A DNA stretch of 64,000 nucleotides from CAJWOS01 sp964502005 (GCA_964502005.1 CAZCUX010000009.1:124001-188000), one strand, 5' to 3'. Shown: positions 27,901-36,197, numbered from the stretch's first letter. Notes: generated by a model from the sequence alone, not told the origin. Numbers and translations are program-made.

Positions 27901-28469
27901 CCGCCTTGAATCTGCTCGGGTGCGATATACGCGATCGTCCCAATTACCTCGCCGACCGTAGTGAGGTCGTCGCCGGGCTCCTTGACGACGCCGAAGTCCA
28001 TCAACTTGACGCGGCCATCGGGCAACAGCATCACGTTGCCGGGCGTGACGTCCCGGTGCACCAATCCGCGGGAGTGGATGTGCTCCAAGGCGCGCGCCAT
28101 CGCGATGAGCACTTTTCGTGCACGACGAAAACGCTCGGGTGGAGGCAATTGTTGCCAATCGGGTGCGACTTCGGAGAGGTCCTTGCCTTCCAGGTATTCC
28201 ATCACGAAGTACGGGCGACCTTCGTGGCTTCCGACTTCATAGACCTTGACGACGTTTTCATGGTCAAGACGTGCGAGCGCCCGATGTTCGCGAATCAAGC
28301 GGCGTCCGAGGTCTTCGTCCGCATGGGTGGGAAGCAGAAGCTTGATGGCGCGCCGCTCGCCGGTTTCGGTGTGCACGACCTCCAGCACGACGGCCATACC
28401 CCCGCGTCCCCGCTCTCGAATGATGCGGTAAACGCCGACAATGTCGCCGGGACTGGGGATTTTGCTCAT
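24975..28469 (-). CDS. Ser/Thr protein kinase with degenerate AAA-type ATPase and TPR region
   Basis: The ATG at 28467-28469 with GAGG upstream gives 1164 residues. Residues 14-270 are a complete Hanks-type kinase: glycine loop GRGGMAVV, AIKLL (Lys43), HRDVTPGNV (Asp140), MDFG (Asp158) and APEQ. At about residue 292 an AAA/STAND-like module starts (LVGRAAEMARIQ). Its P-loop reads GADGLGRNR, with Arg and Asn where Lys and Ser/Thr are expected, and Walker B reads LLILHELQRAE without the usual Asp-Asp. It is therefore probably a nucleotide-sensing or inactive ATPase. Roughly 400 residues of TPR-type helices follow. Such kinases are common one-component receptors in Myxococcota. The gene lies divergent from a PP2C phosphatase and first in a three-gene operon. 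Confidence 0.92.
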   Translation of the reverse strand: MSKIPSPGDIVGVYRIIRERGRGGMAVVLEVVHTETGERRAIKLLLPTHADEDLGRRLIREHRALARLDHENVVKVYEVGSHEGRPYFVMEYLEGKDLSEVAPDWQQLPPPERFRRARKVLIAMARALEHIHSRGLVHRDVTPGNVMLLPDGRVKLMDFGVVKEPGDDLTTVGEVIGTIAYIAPEQIQGGAVDARADLYSMGAVFYLMLTGRRPFNARTLAGYMDKHLHRDVRPPRELVPTIPELADQVCVRLLAKKPSDRFASATHLLHILHASAQPGPGPDQVGWSPSLVGRAAEMARIQAVLHPMFSVQGGDDRQRGSILIIEGADGLGRNRLATEVDLMARQHGLAVTRSRSIGGDQRAFETFRPLYEDLLSEGSAAQPALAATFGDDRAHAGRRVERYAVMKAFADILAASGPRLLILHELQRAERGSIELAEYLIRNLVVAAGRPFAVIVTRTASDDTNDPIHGIVSGERTGKAAERIVLTPLGPSGVEELLLAVVADGPLVRQLAFRIHQEGAGNPFIIAEMIRGLVEAGAISRSSARGARGRLLWTADEVAHSALPVPGSLREVLRERLAPLPPDALHVAAALAVARSDLDTEMLASVCEMNEERVLVAVDALVRARLARERNVDGEERVNLVRNRVRDVVLEQQSADTIRRMHHRLGDVLELRYRRNSEPIVESLARHFALGGIEAKAMPYLIQAAHKLISRTFVSEGLVLLDRALAMEEAARRFYTIDDADRRRAELQLERAQALSHLGQWDEAKVAALASDELARDLGDLRLQARTATELAVQARRQLQLEEAQDHLRRALQLADTLGDKRLQVVPLYEYGAVQWSRADLDAAHDYFTQALASSEAYQDERSLALGTNGLGIIALCRGQSAEARRYFQQSMEVCEKFGMMDRLTATRGNLIEVYHLTGNLKKGLDLADRSLAHAREVDHTFGIALGLKHRALVLTDIGRVAEAIHNAEESLRICRDLGSAEDILGSIIILLRTRLLRGDGPEMNDMLDEALELVEIADTEGFQPILHVWRARVYAHAGDSRAAKEALVHAHQAPGRQWSHQKARLQLNFARAYEAVGDQRRALEAAEASLRLADACNYRYYSLRARQVLARVQPEEAARARHVRVASALARSLSVGLDREDVDQFLDHHGVQRRILPRIELEP

Positions 28470-28698
28470 AGAAACCTCGGGCGGATGCGCGGGCGGCATT
28501 GAACTCGCGAGAATCCGGGATTGCACAGTTGTGGGTGGAATCCGCTAGACATCTCGACCAGTGAAGCCGTCCGGCTTAGAGGCAATCATTCTATCTCGTC
28601 GGGCGAGCAGGCTTGCGATCCAGCGTTAGGTCTTGAGCTTGCGTCCATCGATCCTATCGGTCGAGATCAACCCTCTCTGCTTTTCCCCGGTGCACAAC
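28470..28698. promoter_or_regulatory. Divergent kinase/phosphatase promoter region
   Basis: These 229 bases lie between the divergent kinase and PP2C genes and must hold promoters in both directions. AAGCCG (28564-28569) and CGGCTT (28572-28577) form a short inverted repeat in the middle. No confident -35/-10 pair could be assigned. No gene is supported. Confidence 0.4.
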
Positions 28699-29454
28699 AT
28701 GAGATTGGAAGCCGCTGCGCGTACCGATCCGGGTCCTGTTCGCGAGAACAACGAAGACAACTTTCTCGTGGACTTGGAAGCTGGTTTATTTGTTGTGGCC
28801 GACGGCATGGGGGGCCATGCCGCCGGTGAAGTTGCAAGCGCCATCGCCGTAGAAACGGTGGGTGTCGTGTTGCTGCAAGAAGTCGACCCCGACGAAACAC
28901 GGGTTGCTGTCGACGCGACCTCCGACGATGCGCGAATTCGCGAACGCATCCGATACACCATGAACCAAGCCAGCCTGCACATTCGCAAAGAAGCGATGGC
29001 AGACCCATCCCATATGGGAATGGGGACAACGCTCGTGGTGTTGCTGCTCGAAGACGGCAAGGCGCACCTCGGGCATGTCGGCGACAGTCGAGCGTATCGG
29101 CTGCGCAACGGCGAGCTCACGCTGCTCACGAAGGACCACACCGTAGTGCAGCAAGAGGTCGATGCTGGACGGCTCACCCGCGAGCTGGCGCGCATCGTGC
29201 CCCACAAGAATATTCTCACCCAATCGGTCGGCTACCACGGCCCCGTTGAGCCCGACACGATGTCCGAGCCGGTGCAACCGGGCGACATTTATATGTTGTG
29301 CAGCGATGGCCTCACCGACCCCCTCGACGACGACCAGCTTGCCGACATCATGCGCGGCGTGCCGGTGGACGAGCTTGCCGAGCTGTTGGTGCAAAAGGCG
29401 CTCGAGCATGGCACCGAAGACAACGTCACTGTCGTGGTTGTCGGCGTATCGTAG
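28699..29454 (+). CDS. PP2C-family Ser/Thr protein phosphatase
   Basis: The 251-residue enzyme is a Stp1/PrpC-type metal-dependent phosphatase that reverses kinase signalling. Metal and phosphate motifs are intact: RTDPGPVRENNEDNF, VADGMGGHAAGEVAS, HVGDSRAYRLRNGEL, CSDGLTDPLDDDQL and a final NVTVVVVGV strand. Metal-binding Asp residues are all in place. The start ATG 28699 fits the family N-terminus; a GTG three codons upstream is possible. It is divergent from the kinase gene, a common arrangement for partners, and is followed by a strong terminator. Confidence 0.93.
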   Translation: MRLEAAARTDPGPVRENNEDNFLVDLEAGLFVVADGMGGHAAGEVASAIAVETVGVVLLQEVDPDETRVAVDATSDDARIRERIRYTMNQASLHIRKEAMADPSHMGMGTTLVVLLLEDGKAHLGHVGDSRAYRLRNGELTLLTKDHTVVQQEVDAGRLTRELARIVPHKNILTQSVGYHGPVEPDTMSEPVQPGDIYMLCSDGLTDPLDDDQLADIMRGVPVDELAELLVQKALEHGTEDNVTVVVVGVS

Positions 29455-29516
29455 GCACTTGTGTCGGCCTGCGCGTTTGTCGCGCGCGGGCTCTCGCGAG
29501 TTCCGTTCGTAAAAAG

Positions 29517-29550
29517 AAAACCGGCGGGAGAGCCTCCCAGCCGGTTTTTT
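29517..29550. terminator. Strong bidirectional intrinsic terminator
   Basis: Left arm CCGGC plus GGGAG (29521-29530) pairs with CTCCC and GCCGG (29534-29544, one bulged A), with a three-base loop. It is flanked by AAAA on the left and six T on the right, so it can stop transcription from the phosphatase (+) and from the lipoprotein/Gld operon (-). Confidence 0.85.
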
Positions 29551-29567
29551 CGTAGCACGGGAGGCGC

Positions 29568-30107
29568 TTACTGAAGCAGCGCTTTGAGCGACCACGTGTC
29601 GGTGCGGACATCATCGACCCAGATGCCGCGCTCCGTGATGCGAAGCTCCCAGGTGATGGTGGTGGCCTTGTCGAAGTTGGAAAACGACGCCGTCCATGTG
29701 TCGTTGTCGACGGGCTTGATGCGGAAGTCTTTGAGGTCGAAGTCCTGGGCGTCGACGATGGGGTCGAAGTCGACGACCGGGGTGCCGTCAGCTTCTTCAC
29801 GCGCAGCCGCACGTTCAAACAACGCGAGTGTCTCGGGCGTCCAGCAGGTGGCGGCGCGAAGCGCGGGAATCGGCTGTTTGGCGAGGTAGGGCTGGTACAC
29901 CGCGCCCAGCACGGTGAAGGGCGGCCCGGCACACGCGCCTGGCTCGGGGTTCGCGATGGGCTGGGGCGAGGTCTTTTTGGGTCGTGCGGCTTGGGCGGGG
30001 GCTGGGGGCTGTTCCGCGGCGGCGCCAGCAGGCGGCGCGGCCGGCTCGGGTGCGCTGCTGAAGAGCCCACAGCCGGAAACCAACAAAATGGCCACGGTTC
30101 TACTCAC
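29568..30107 (-). CDS. Predicted lipoprotein (DUF3828-like)
   Basis: The protein (about 179 residues) starts at GTG 30107 or TTG 30110, both overlapping the DUF4340 stop. VAILLVSGC is a clean lipobox, followed by a Pro/Ala-rich linker. The globular part has a layout (ALFERAAARE, then DFDPIVDAQDFDLKDFRI, then TWTASFSNFD) that resembles DUF3828, though this is tentative. Overlap with the preceding gene makes it the last member of the second Gld-type operon and, by inference, a periplasmic or outer-membrane accessory. Cluster A has no such gene. Confidence 0.75.
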   Translation of the reverse strand: MSRTVAILLVSGCGLFSSAPEPAAPPAGAAAEQPPAPAQAARPKKTSPQPIANPEPGACAGPPFTVLGAVYQPYLAKQPIPALRAATCWTPETLALFERAAAREEADGTPVVDFDPIVDAQDFDLKDFRIKPVDNDTWTASFSNFDKATTITWELRITERGIWVDDVRTDTWSLKALLQ

Positions 30108-31146
30108 CAAGGACGGCCCCTACATCTTCGACGAGTTGGTTGGTTTGGCCGCGGAGCAGCTTCACAAGCCCACGGGTATGCTCGGAGCGCGCCCAGTAGT
30201 CGGCCTTTTCGTCGTTGGGCTTGCGGAGCACTTCGAGCGTTTCGGTGCGACCTTTTTCGTCTTCGACAATCAGACTGAACTGAAGGACGATTCCGTCAAC
30301 ATCATCTTCCGCTTCGGCGTACGCGGTCGACTTCAGGCGGATGGCCTTGTCGAGCCACGTTTGTAGCTGCTCGTCGGGAGTCTCGGGTGCGCTCGCACGG
30401 ACCCACGCCGCCTTTTCTTCGTCGAGGGCGTTTTTGTGGAGCACTTCGACGCTACCTGTAGCCGTTCCGATGGTGACCTTGGCGACCCGCTTCTCTTCCA
30501 TCGAAAAGACGGTGCGGTCGGGAAGGCGCGTGCGGGCATAGCGCAGTGAACGCAGGACTTCGTCGTCTACGAGGTAGACATCGCCACTTGCGACATCACG
30601 AACGTAGCGGTCTTTGGTTCCGTAGACTTCGCCGCCGACCTCAAGCGCAATGGACTTCCCGCGACGTTCGAGAACCAGCTTGTCCTGAGGGTCTTTCAGA
30701 CCCGTAGTCTCGAGCTTGTCGGGCGTGAGGTCGGTCAACTTGCGCAGTGCAAGCAATGGCGCCATGCTCTTGAAGAGCTCGTCGCCACTGTCTCCCGCCT
30801 TGAAGTGGGTGGTGGTCGACGTAAAGGTAGGTTCGGTAGCCGGTGCCTCGACGGGAGCTTCTCCTTCGGGCGTGACTTCGGGCGCGGGGGACTTGTCCTC
30901 CGTCCAGCGTGTGTAGGTCACGTCGTAGTAGACGCCCATCGCATCGTCTTTTCGCTCGACCACCACGTCGTCTTTGTTTTTCGACGACCACGTGATGCGG
31001 GTGAGCTCCTCGACCTCTCCGGGAACCAGCACGACCTTGCCATCCAACTCGATGGCCGGAACAGCGGTCCAGTCGAGCCACGCGCCAGCCAACAGCGCAC
31101 AAAGGAGGGTGCCGTAAATGGCTGAACTACGCATCATCGTGTTCAT
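30100..31146 (-). CDS. DUF4340 domain protein (cluster B)
   Basis: The 348-residue protein has an N-terminal membrane anchor (IYGTLLCALLAGAWLDWTAVP) and periplasmic DUF4340-type modules (DLTPDKLETTGLKDPQDKLVLE, DVYLVDDEVLRSLRYARTRLPDRTVF). The start overlaps the GldG stop (ATGA). Compared with the cluster A partner it lacks about 110 residues. It probably works in the same complex as the GldG- and GldF-like proteins encoded immediately upstream. The role is unknown in any organism I can name with confidence. Confidence 0.85.
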   Translation of the reverse strand: MNTMMRSSAIYGTLLCALLAGAWLDWTAVPAIELDGKVVLVPGEVEELTRITWSSKNKDDVVVERKDDAMGVYYDVTYTRWTEDKSPAPEVTPEGEAPVEAPATEPTFTSTTTHFKAGDSGDELFKSMAPLLALRKLTDLTPDKLETTGLKDPQDKLVLERRGKSIALEVGGEVYGTKDRYVRDVASGDVYLVDDEVLRSLRYARTRLPDRTVFSMEEKRVAKVTIGTATGSVEVLHKNALDEEKAAWVRASAPETPDEQLQTWLDKAIRLKSTAYAEAEDDVDGIVLQFSLIVEDEKGRTETLEVLRKPNDEKADYWARSEHTRGLVKLLRGQTNQLVEDVGAVLGE

Positions 31147-32981
31147 GCTTCACCTCCCTTCTTCCGCATCCGCAGGCGGCCGATGCCAAGGGACAACAGG
31201 CCCAAAGGAACGATGAACGACGTGCCGTAGAACATCCAGCCCTGGCCTTCTTTGGAGTGTTCGATCTTGATGTCTTCTTCGTTTTCGACCGTGCCGCCGA
31301 TGGCTTCGTCTTCAGCCAGCCAAGCGACGCTGTCGACAATCAACTGCACATTGGCAGGCGTGCGGCGGGGGTCGAGGACCGCATCGGTCGCCCAAGTGGC
31401 GTCGCCCATGACCAATACGCGGTACTCCTCGTCGAGCGGGGCGTCGGCGCCAGCGGCCTCGGATGCACCGCTCAATGCAATCAACAGCGGTGAGGACTCG
31501 CGCTTTTCGCCTTCGGATTCCTCCAGCACATAGTCCCCGTCATCTGCCCATGCATCGGGCAAAGTCCGAATCGCGACGGTGCTCTTGGCATCCTTGTCGG
31601 CGGGCGGCTGGAGGGCCACTGCACCAAGGGCCAAAAAGATGAGCTCGTCGTTGTTTCGCGTGAGCGACGTGACCGAGGGGTGGGTGGAATACTTGTTGGT
31701 GACGATGTTGGTCTTGTCTTGGGGCGCGCGAAAGATGGGTACGAAGTTTTGGTCCGAGGTCAGGACCCGCTTTTGGTCGACCGACACGCCCAAGCTCGAC
31801 AGCAAGGGGGTCATGGGGTCGCTGTCCGGCTCCACCAGAATCCACAGCGAGCCGCCCCGCTTGCGCCAAGTGTCGAGCGCAGCCATTTCTTCATCCAACA
31901 TCGCGGTGGAGGGTGCAGCAACCACCACGACGTCGGCGTCTTCGGGAACTTCATTGGCCAAGCCGTGGGTGAGGCCGAGCTCCTTTACGCGGAAGTTCAT
32001 CGCGGTGAGGACCTTCTTGAGCGAGTTGAGCTTCCGAAGTGGCTCGGTGTCGCTGTCCCAGTAGAGTTCGCCGTGGCCGACCGTGAAGTAGACGGTGCGT
32101 TTGTCGCGCGCGAGCTTGATGAGCGATTCCCGCACATCTTCGTCGAGGGTCTTGAGCTTGCGGCGGGCTTTGTCAAAGTCGGTCCCGACTTTGACTTCTT
32201 GGGTTTGTAGTTCGTCACCTTCGCCGCGAGCAAAGACGATGACGCCGTTGTCGCGAACCTTGAGCTCTTTTGCAAGTTCGGGTTCGAGCGCGTGGTCGAC
32301 GTACTCTACTTGCAACTTGGAGCTGTCCAGCTGGTCAAAGTAGGTTCGAACCTCTTCCCGCACTTCGGAGTTGGCCGGAAAGAAGAGATATGCGCGGACG
32401 GGCGCATCGAGGCCCGCGACCAAGCCTTGGCTCGAGGTGCCGGGGCTTGCGGTTTTGAAGTAGCCGAAGTCCCAGCGCTGGTTGTGCCGCGTGGCGAGGT
32501 AGTTCAAGGGAAACAGCATGGCGATGGCCAACGCCAACGACAAGCCGCCGCCCGCCGCTTCGCGAACACGGCTGGGCATCACCAATCGAGGAGAAATCGA
32601 GAGTGCCCGCTCTACGGAGAGAAAGGGCAAGGTGCCGGCAAGCCACACGATAGGCCAGGCTGCGGAGACGACGGCGCGGTAGCGCGCTTCGGTGATGTCG
32701 TCGGCAAATTGGAGCGCTACGACGACACTGTCGAGAGACAGGGCGTAGAGGCCAAGAGATGCTGCGCCGACTGCACCATAGAGCAGCGACTGGTTGTGTG
32801 CACCGTGCTGTGCAGGACCAGCCTTGCTCCGGGCCGAATACGCCCATCCCAAGGCACCGACGACAGCGAGCACGCCGACTCCGGAAACACCGTAGCGTGT
32901 GGGGCTATCGCCACCGAAAATACGCTCGCCAAGCAGCAATAGAAACATACCGGCGAGGTAGAGGAAGCTGGCGGGTCTCAT
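31143..32981 (-). CDS. GldG-like ABC transport auxiliary protein (cluster B)
   Basis: The start ATG 32981 overlaps the permease stop (ATGA) and sits 7 bases from GAGGAG; ATG 32987 is too close to it. The 612-residue product starts with several membrane segments (residues 1-135: FLYLAGMFLLLLG, GVGVLAVVGALGW and more). The GldG-type extracytoplasmic domain (SPGTSSQGLVAGLDAPVRAYLFFPAN, YVDHALEPELAKELKV, HGELYWDSDTEPLRKLNSLK) follows, and a C-terminal membrane helix (FYGTSFIVPLGLLSLGIGRL) ends in a basic tail. The extra N-terminal membrane segments distinguish it from the cluster A copy (536 residues). Confidence 0.9.
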   Translation of the reverse strand: MRPASFLYLAGMFLLLLGERIFGGDSPTRYGVSGVGVLAVVGALGWAYSARSKAGPAQHGAHNQSLLYGAVGAASLGLYALSLDSVVVALQFADDITEARYRAVVSAAWPIVWLAGTLPFLSVERALSISPRLVMPSRVREAAGGGLSLALAIAMLFPLNYLATRHNQRWDFGYFKTASPGTSSQGLVAGLDAPVRAYLFFPANSEVREEVRTYFDQLDSSKLQVEYVDHALEPELAKELKVRDNGVIVFARGEGDELQTQEVKVGTDFDKARRKLKTLDEDVRESLIKLARDKRTVYFTVGHGELYWDSDTEPLRKLNSLKKVLTAMNFRVKELGLTHGLANEVPEDADVVVVAAPSTAMLDEEMAALDTWRKRGGSLWILVEPDSDPMTPLLSSLGVSVDQKRVLTSDQNFVPIFRAPQDKTNIVTNKYSTHPSVTSLTRNNDELIFLALGAVALQPPADKDAKSTVAIRTLPDAWADDGDYVLEESEGEKRESSPLLIALSGASEAAGADAPLDEEYRVLVMGDATWATDAVLDPRRTPANVQLIVDSVAWLAEDEAIGGTVENEEDIKIEHSKEGQGWMFYGTSFIVPLGLLSLGIGRLRMRKKGGEA

Positions 32982-33703
32982 TGCCATCTCCTCGCCTGCA
33001 GTGCGCGGGTGGCGCCAAGCAGGAACGCGAAGCTCATAGAGAGGAAGTAGATGACGTTTTCGGTGTTCAGGCGACCGCGCATGAACGGCTGGAAGTGCTT
33101 GTCCCAAAGGGCCATGTACGCCAAAACGTCAGAAAGCGGGGCTTCGGTGAAGCGGGATAGCAACCAGCAAATCACCAGCAAGAGGGTGAAGGCTCCACCG
33201 AGAACGGCGGCCAAGAGTTGGTTGCGCGCGATTGCGCTTGCAAAGGTGCCGATGCTGATGGCGGTGGCGCCGCTGAGTGCGAGGCCGAGGTAGCCCACCG
33301 CGACTTGCGCGTAGCTCAACTTGCCGTTGACGAAGATGAGGGCAGGCATGTAGGCCGTCGCGGCTACGATGCACATGAGGAAGCCCCATGCGCCGAGAAA
33401 CTTGCCGGCAACCACCTGTGCCGCGCTCACGGGGGCGCTTTCGAGAATCACGAGGGTCCCCGTTTGGCGCTCTTCGGCGATGAGCCTCATGGTGAGCAAC
33501 AAACCCGCGATGATGAGGGTACCGGAGGTGTAGAAGAAGAAGTCTTCGAGCACCTCGGCGGAGTAGCGGGGGCGCTCCGTGAGCCCGAAGACATTGAAGA
33601 GCAGGCCGTCGATGAGCAGCACGCCTGCAAGGACGACCCAGCCCCAAACGGTGTTGAGGTACGTTGCAAGCTCGCGCCGGGCGAGCAGGGCGATGGCGTT
33701 CAT
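32978..33703 (-). CDS. ABC-2 type permease, GldF-like (cluster B)
   Basis: This 241-residue membrane protein (MNAIALLARRELATYL) has about six hydrophobic segments and the signature RLIAEERQTGTLVILESAPVS, matching the cluster A permease block for block. It overlaps the ATPase stop and the GldG start. With the ATPase it forms a complete ABC-2 exporter. Related permeases include GldF of gliding bacteria and copper/NosY-type permeases. The transported substrate cannot be read. Confidence 0.9.
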   Translation of the reverse strand: MNAIALLARRELATYLNTVWGWVVLAGVLLIDGLLFNVFGLTERPRYSAEVLEDFFFYTSGTLIIAGLLLTMRLIAEERQTGTLVILESAPVSAAQVVAGKFLGAWGFLMCIVAATAYMPALIFVNGKLSYAQVAVGYLGLALSGATAISIGTFASAIARNQLLAAVLGGAFTLLLVICWLLSRFTEAPLSDVLAYMALWDKHFQPFMRGRLNTENVIYFLSMSFAFLLGATRALQARRWQ

Positions 33704-34653
33704 TGCGCGCTCCGGGCGGCATCGGCGACGACACCCTTCGTGAGTTGAACAAACACGTTTTCAAGCTCGTCTTTCGATTCAACGAGGGACCGAAGGCCAA
33801 CGCCGCCTTGCACGAGCGCTGCGACGAGGGCTTCACGATTGTCTGTAGACAGGTCGACCGTGACGTCAACGACGCCGCTCTCGAGTATCGTGAGCGTACT
33901 GAGCGACGCGCCGGGATGGTTGGCGACGATTGCGCGTGTCGCGGCTTCGGTGCCCGCTACGGTGAGGTGAAGGCGTGTAGAGCCCGCAGCGTGGCCGCCC
34001 AGCTCCGAGGCCGTGCCTTGGAAGACGAGCTTGCCCTTTTGCAGCACGAGGATGCGGTCGCAGGTTTGGCCGATTTCGCTGAGGATGTGGCTCGAAACGA
34101 GGACGGTGCACTCGGTGCCAAGGCTGCGGATGACCTTTCGCATCTCCACAATCTGCACGGGGTCGAGGCCGCTGATGGGTTCGTCCAAAATGACCAGTTT
34201 GGGCCGATGGATGATGGCCATCGCGATGCCCACGCGCTTTCGGTAGCCGTGGGAGAGCTGGTCGATGACCCAATCCTCGCGCCCCGAGAGCTGACACCGC
34301 GCGATGACGTCAGGTAGGCGGTTCTCGACCTCCTGGGAAGACATGCCACGCAGTCGTCCAACAAACCGCAAAAACTCGCGGACGGTCTGTTCGACGTACA
34401 GCGGCGGTGTTTCGGGCAAGAAACCGATGCTCTTTCGGAACGACTCCGGTGCGGTGGCGAGGTCTTCGCCGTCAATCCGCACAGTTCCGGCCGATGGCGG
34501 CAGCAATCCAGCAATCACACGAAGTGTTGTGGTCTTTCCGGCGCCATTCAGCCCCAGAAATCCCACAATCGTGTTCGATGCAATCGTGAAGCTGACGTCG
34601 TCAACGGCGCGGTGGTCTCCGTAATAGCGACTGAGGTGCGAGACCTCGATCAT
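33700..34653 (-). CDS. ABC transporter ATP-binding protein, GldA-like
   Basis: Starting at ATG 34653 behind GGAGG, the 317-residue ATPase has Walker A GLNGAGKTTT, a Q-loop region GFLPETPPLY, signature LSHGYRKRVGIA, Walker B LVILDEPISGLDP and the switch His in VSSHILSEI. The C-terminal extension after about residue 220 is typical of GldA/NatA-type drug- or lipid-export ATPases. It is the first gene of cluster B and could also energise the cluster A permease, which has no ATPase beside it. Nothing suggests inactivation. Confidence 0.94.
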   Translation of the reverse strand: MIEVSHLSRYYGDHRAVDDVSFTIASNTIVGFLGLNGAGKTTTLRVIAGLLPPSAGTVRIDGEDLATAPESFRKSIGFLPETPPLYVEQTVREFLRFVGRLRGMSSQEVENRLPDVIARCQLSGREDWVIDQLSHGYRKRVGIAMAIIHRPKLVILDEPISGLDPVQIVEMRKVIRSLGTECTVLVSSHILSEIGQTCDRILVLQKGKLVFQGTASELGGHAAGSTRLHLTVAGTEAATRAIVANHPGASLSTLTILESGVVDVTVDLSTDNREALVAALVQGGVGLRSLVESKDELENVFVQLTKGVVADAARSAQ

Positions 34654-34861
34654 CCGAAACCTCCGGGGCATGCCACCAGCAGCGGCGCGGCGGCGTAGTA
34701 CCAGGTTGCAAGAGGAAGGGGTGCAGTAGCCAAATTCTGATTACTCGTACAGTCGGTGAAAGCCGTATTTTCACGACTCCGTAGACCGCACAGAGCATCC
34801 ACGCGCCCAGCGGGGGCGAAGGTGCCAGCGGGTATGCACCGGCCAGCGGGGGGTCAACCCC
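34654..34861. other. Intergenic region after the M14 carboxypeptidase
   Basis: These 208 bases lie between two minus-strand genes. Near the carboxypeptidase end, short stems GGTGC/GCACC (34821-34840) and GGGGT/ACCCC (34850-34861) could help end transcription. The part close to 34654 should hold the promoter of the ABC operon. No gene is supported. Confidence 0.35.
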
Positions 34862-35971
34862 TCAACGCGGGGGAAGTACCTTTGTGGGGGGCTTTGGCGG
34901 ACCCCCTGGCCAGTGATCGGGGGCGGCAAGGTAGTGCAACAGTGCTTGAATGCCACCGACACCGCGTTCTCGGTCAGCTGTGGGGTCCACGGGATTGTAC
35001 ATGCGGAAGTGGTTTTTCCAGTCCGCCGGGTGGGCGATGGAGTAGCCAGAGCGGGTCAACTCGATGAGAAATGCCTTGGTTCCGTATTCTTGGTACAAAT
35101 GGTCGATCGCCATACCGTGACCGCGAAAAAAGAACGCCCAATGCGAGAGCTGCGCAGTTCGGTATGCGCGGGCCCCTTGCCCGTGCTCCATAACGTGCCC
35201 CAGCGCGACAAACTGGTCCCGGTCGGGAGGCCGTTCCCAGAGACCTGCCCATGGGTAATAGATGTAGCCGCCAAACGCGTGAAGGTCGATGGATACGTCG
35301 TACTGAACACGTTTTGCGAGTGCGTCGACGGCCTGGGTTTCGGGCTGCGAGAGCGGGGCGGGCGAGGTGGTGTAGCGGGCGGGCAGGATGTGGCGCCAAA
35401 TGGCGGTAGCGTCGCGGTTTACGGCGAAGTCGCGGTTGAGGTCGACGCCATTTGCATTTGTGCGGCGGTATGCGTTGAGGCCCTCGTTGAGGTCAGTCTC
35501 GACCTTTTCGCGTCCATCGACGTTCCAGACAGGAATCACCGTTACCTCGACGCCGTCGACCGGTGCCATCACGAGGTCTTCGAGGAGGTCCACCGCGACC
35601 TCTGTTCCAATCCACTCCATCGCGTGAATATTCGCGGTCACGAGAACCCGAGTTGTGACGGTGCTGGCCGGATTGGATACCGTGAATGCCCATATCGGTC
35701 GACCGCGTACTGTCTGACCGATGGCTTCTGCATGAACGACGCCAGGTCGTTCTTGGGTCAAATTCGCCATTGTGTCGAGAATGTCTGCATATCGGCGGTA
35801 TGCAGCTTCGACGCGTCCTGGACCGGCTGGTGCCTGGGGAGCCTTCTTGGCGTCCTTCGCTACCGTTGGGGCGTCGACGGCCGCGTCGGCAGCGGCGACC
35901 GGTATCGTGGCGGTGGCCCCGAGGGCTGCGAACACGACGCCGATGATGTGTGCGATGGTCAGATGTTTCAC
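34862..35971 (-). CDS. Secreted M14 zinc carboxypeptidase
   Basis: The start GTG at 35969-35971 gives a signal peptide (HLTIAHIIGVVFAALGATATIPVAAADA) and 369 residues. The zinc and substrate residues of family M14 are visible: HAMEW (His116, Glu119), VIPVWNVDGRE, NANGVDLNRDF, SIDLHAFGG (His231) and FLIELTRSGYS with the catalytic Glu304. The enzyme should trim C-terminal residues from peptides outside the cytoplasm, or peptidoglycan stems. It lacks a recognisable C-terminal sorting domain. The divergent neighbour is the flagellin-vWA gene, with roughly 230 bases between. Confidence 0.9.
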   Translation of the reverse strand: MKHLTIAHIIGVVFAALGATATIPVAAADAAVDAPTVAKDAKKAPQAPAGPGRVEAAYRRYADILDTMANLTQERPGVVHAEAIGQTVRGRPIWAFTVSNPASTVTTRVLVTANIHAMEWIGTEVAVDLLEDLVMAPVDGVEVTVIPVWNVDGREKVETDLNEGLNAYRRTNANGVDLNRDFAVNRDATAIWRHILPARYTTSPAPLSQPETQAVDALAKRVQYDVSIDLHAFGGYIYYPWAGLWERPPDRDQFVALGHVMEHGQGARAYRTAQLSHWAFFFRGHGMAIDHLYQEYGTKAFLIELTRSGYSIAHPADWKNHFRMYNPVDPTADRERGVGGIQALLHYLAAPDHWPGGPPKPPTKVLPPR

Positions 35972-36197
35972 GTCAATCTCGTCGGAGGAAGAATCCAGAC
36001 GCGTCGTCCGAACGTTGCGGTAGACACGGACCTTTGTCTGTATTTCGGCGTGGGGGGGAGGAATCGTCGATCGCTGGACGTCCGCTTGTGGGTCGGACAG
36101 ATTGTACTTGAGCCGGACCGGTGACCGTCCGAAAAGAATGGTTGGCTGTTTCCGCCCCGCAGAGTCTCCCGCATCTGCACTGCTTTGGTTGTCCTCC

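Noticed and set aside
35972..36197. Sigma-28 or sigma-54 flagellar promoter before the flagellin-like gene
   Set aside because: No TAAA-N15-GCCGATAA or TGGC-N9-TTGC pattern was found in the gap; only short GGAC/GTCC inverted repeats are present.
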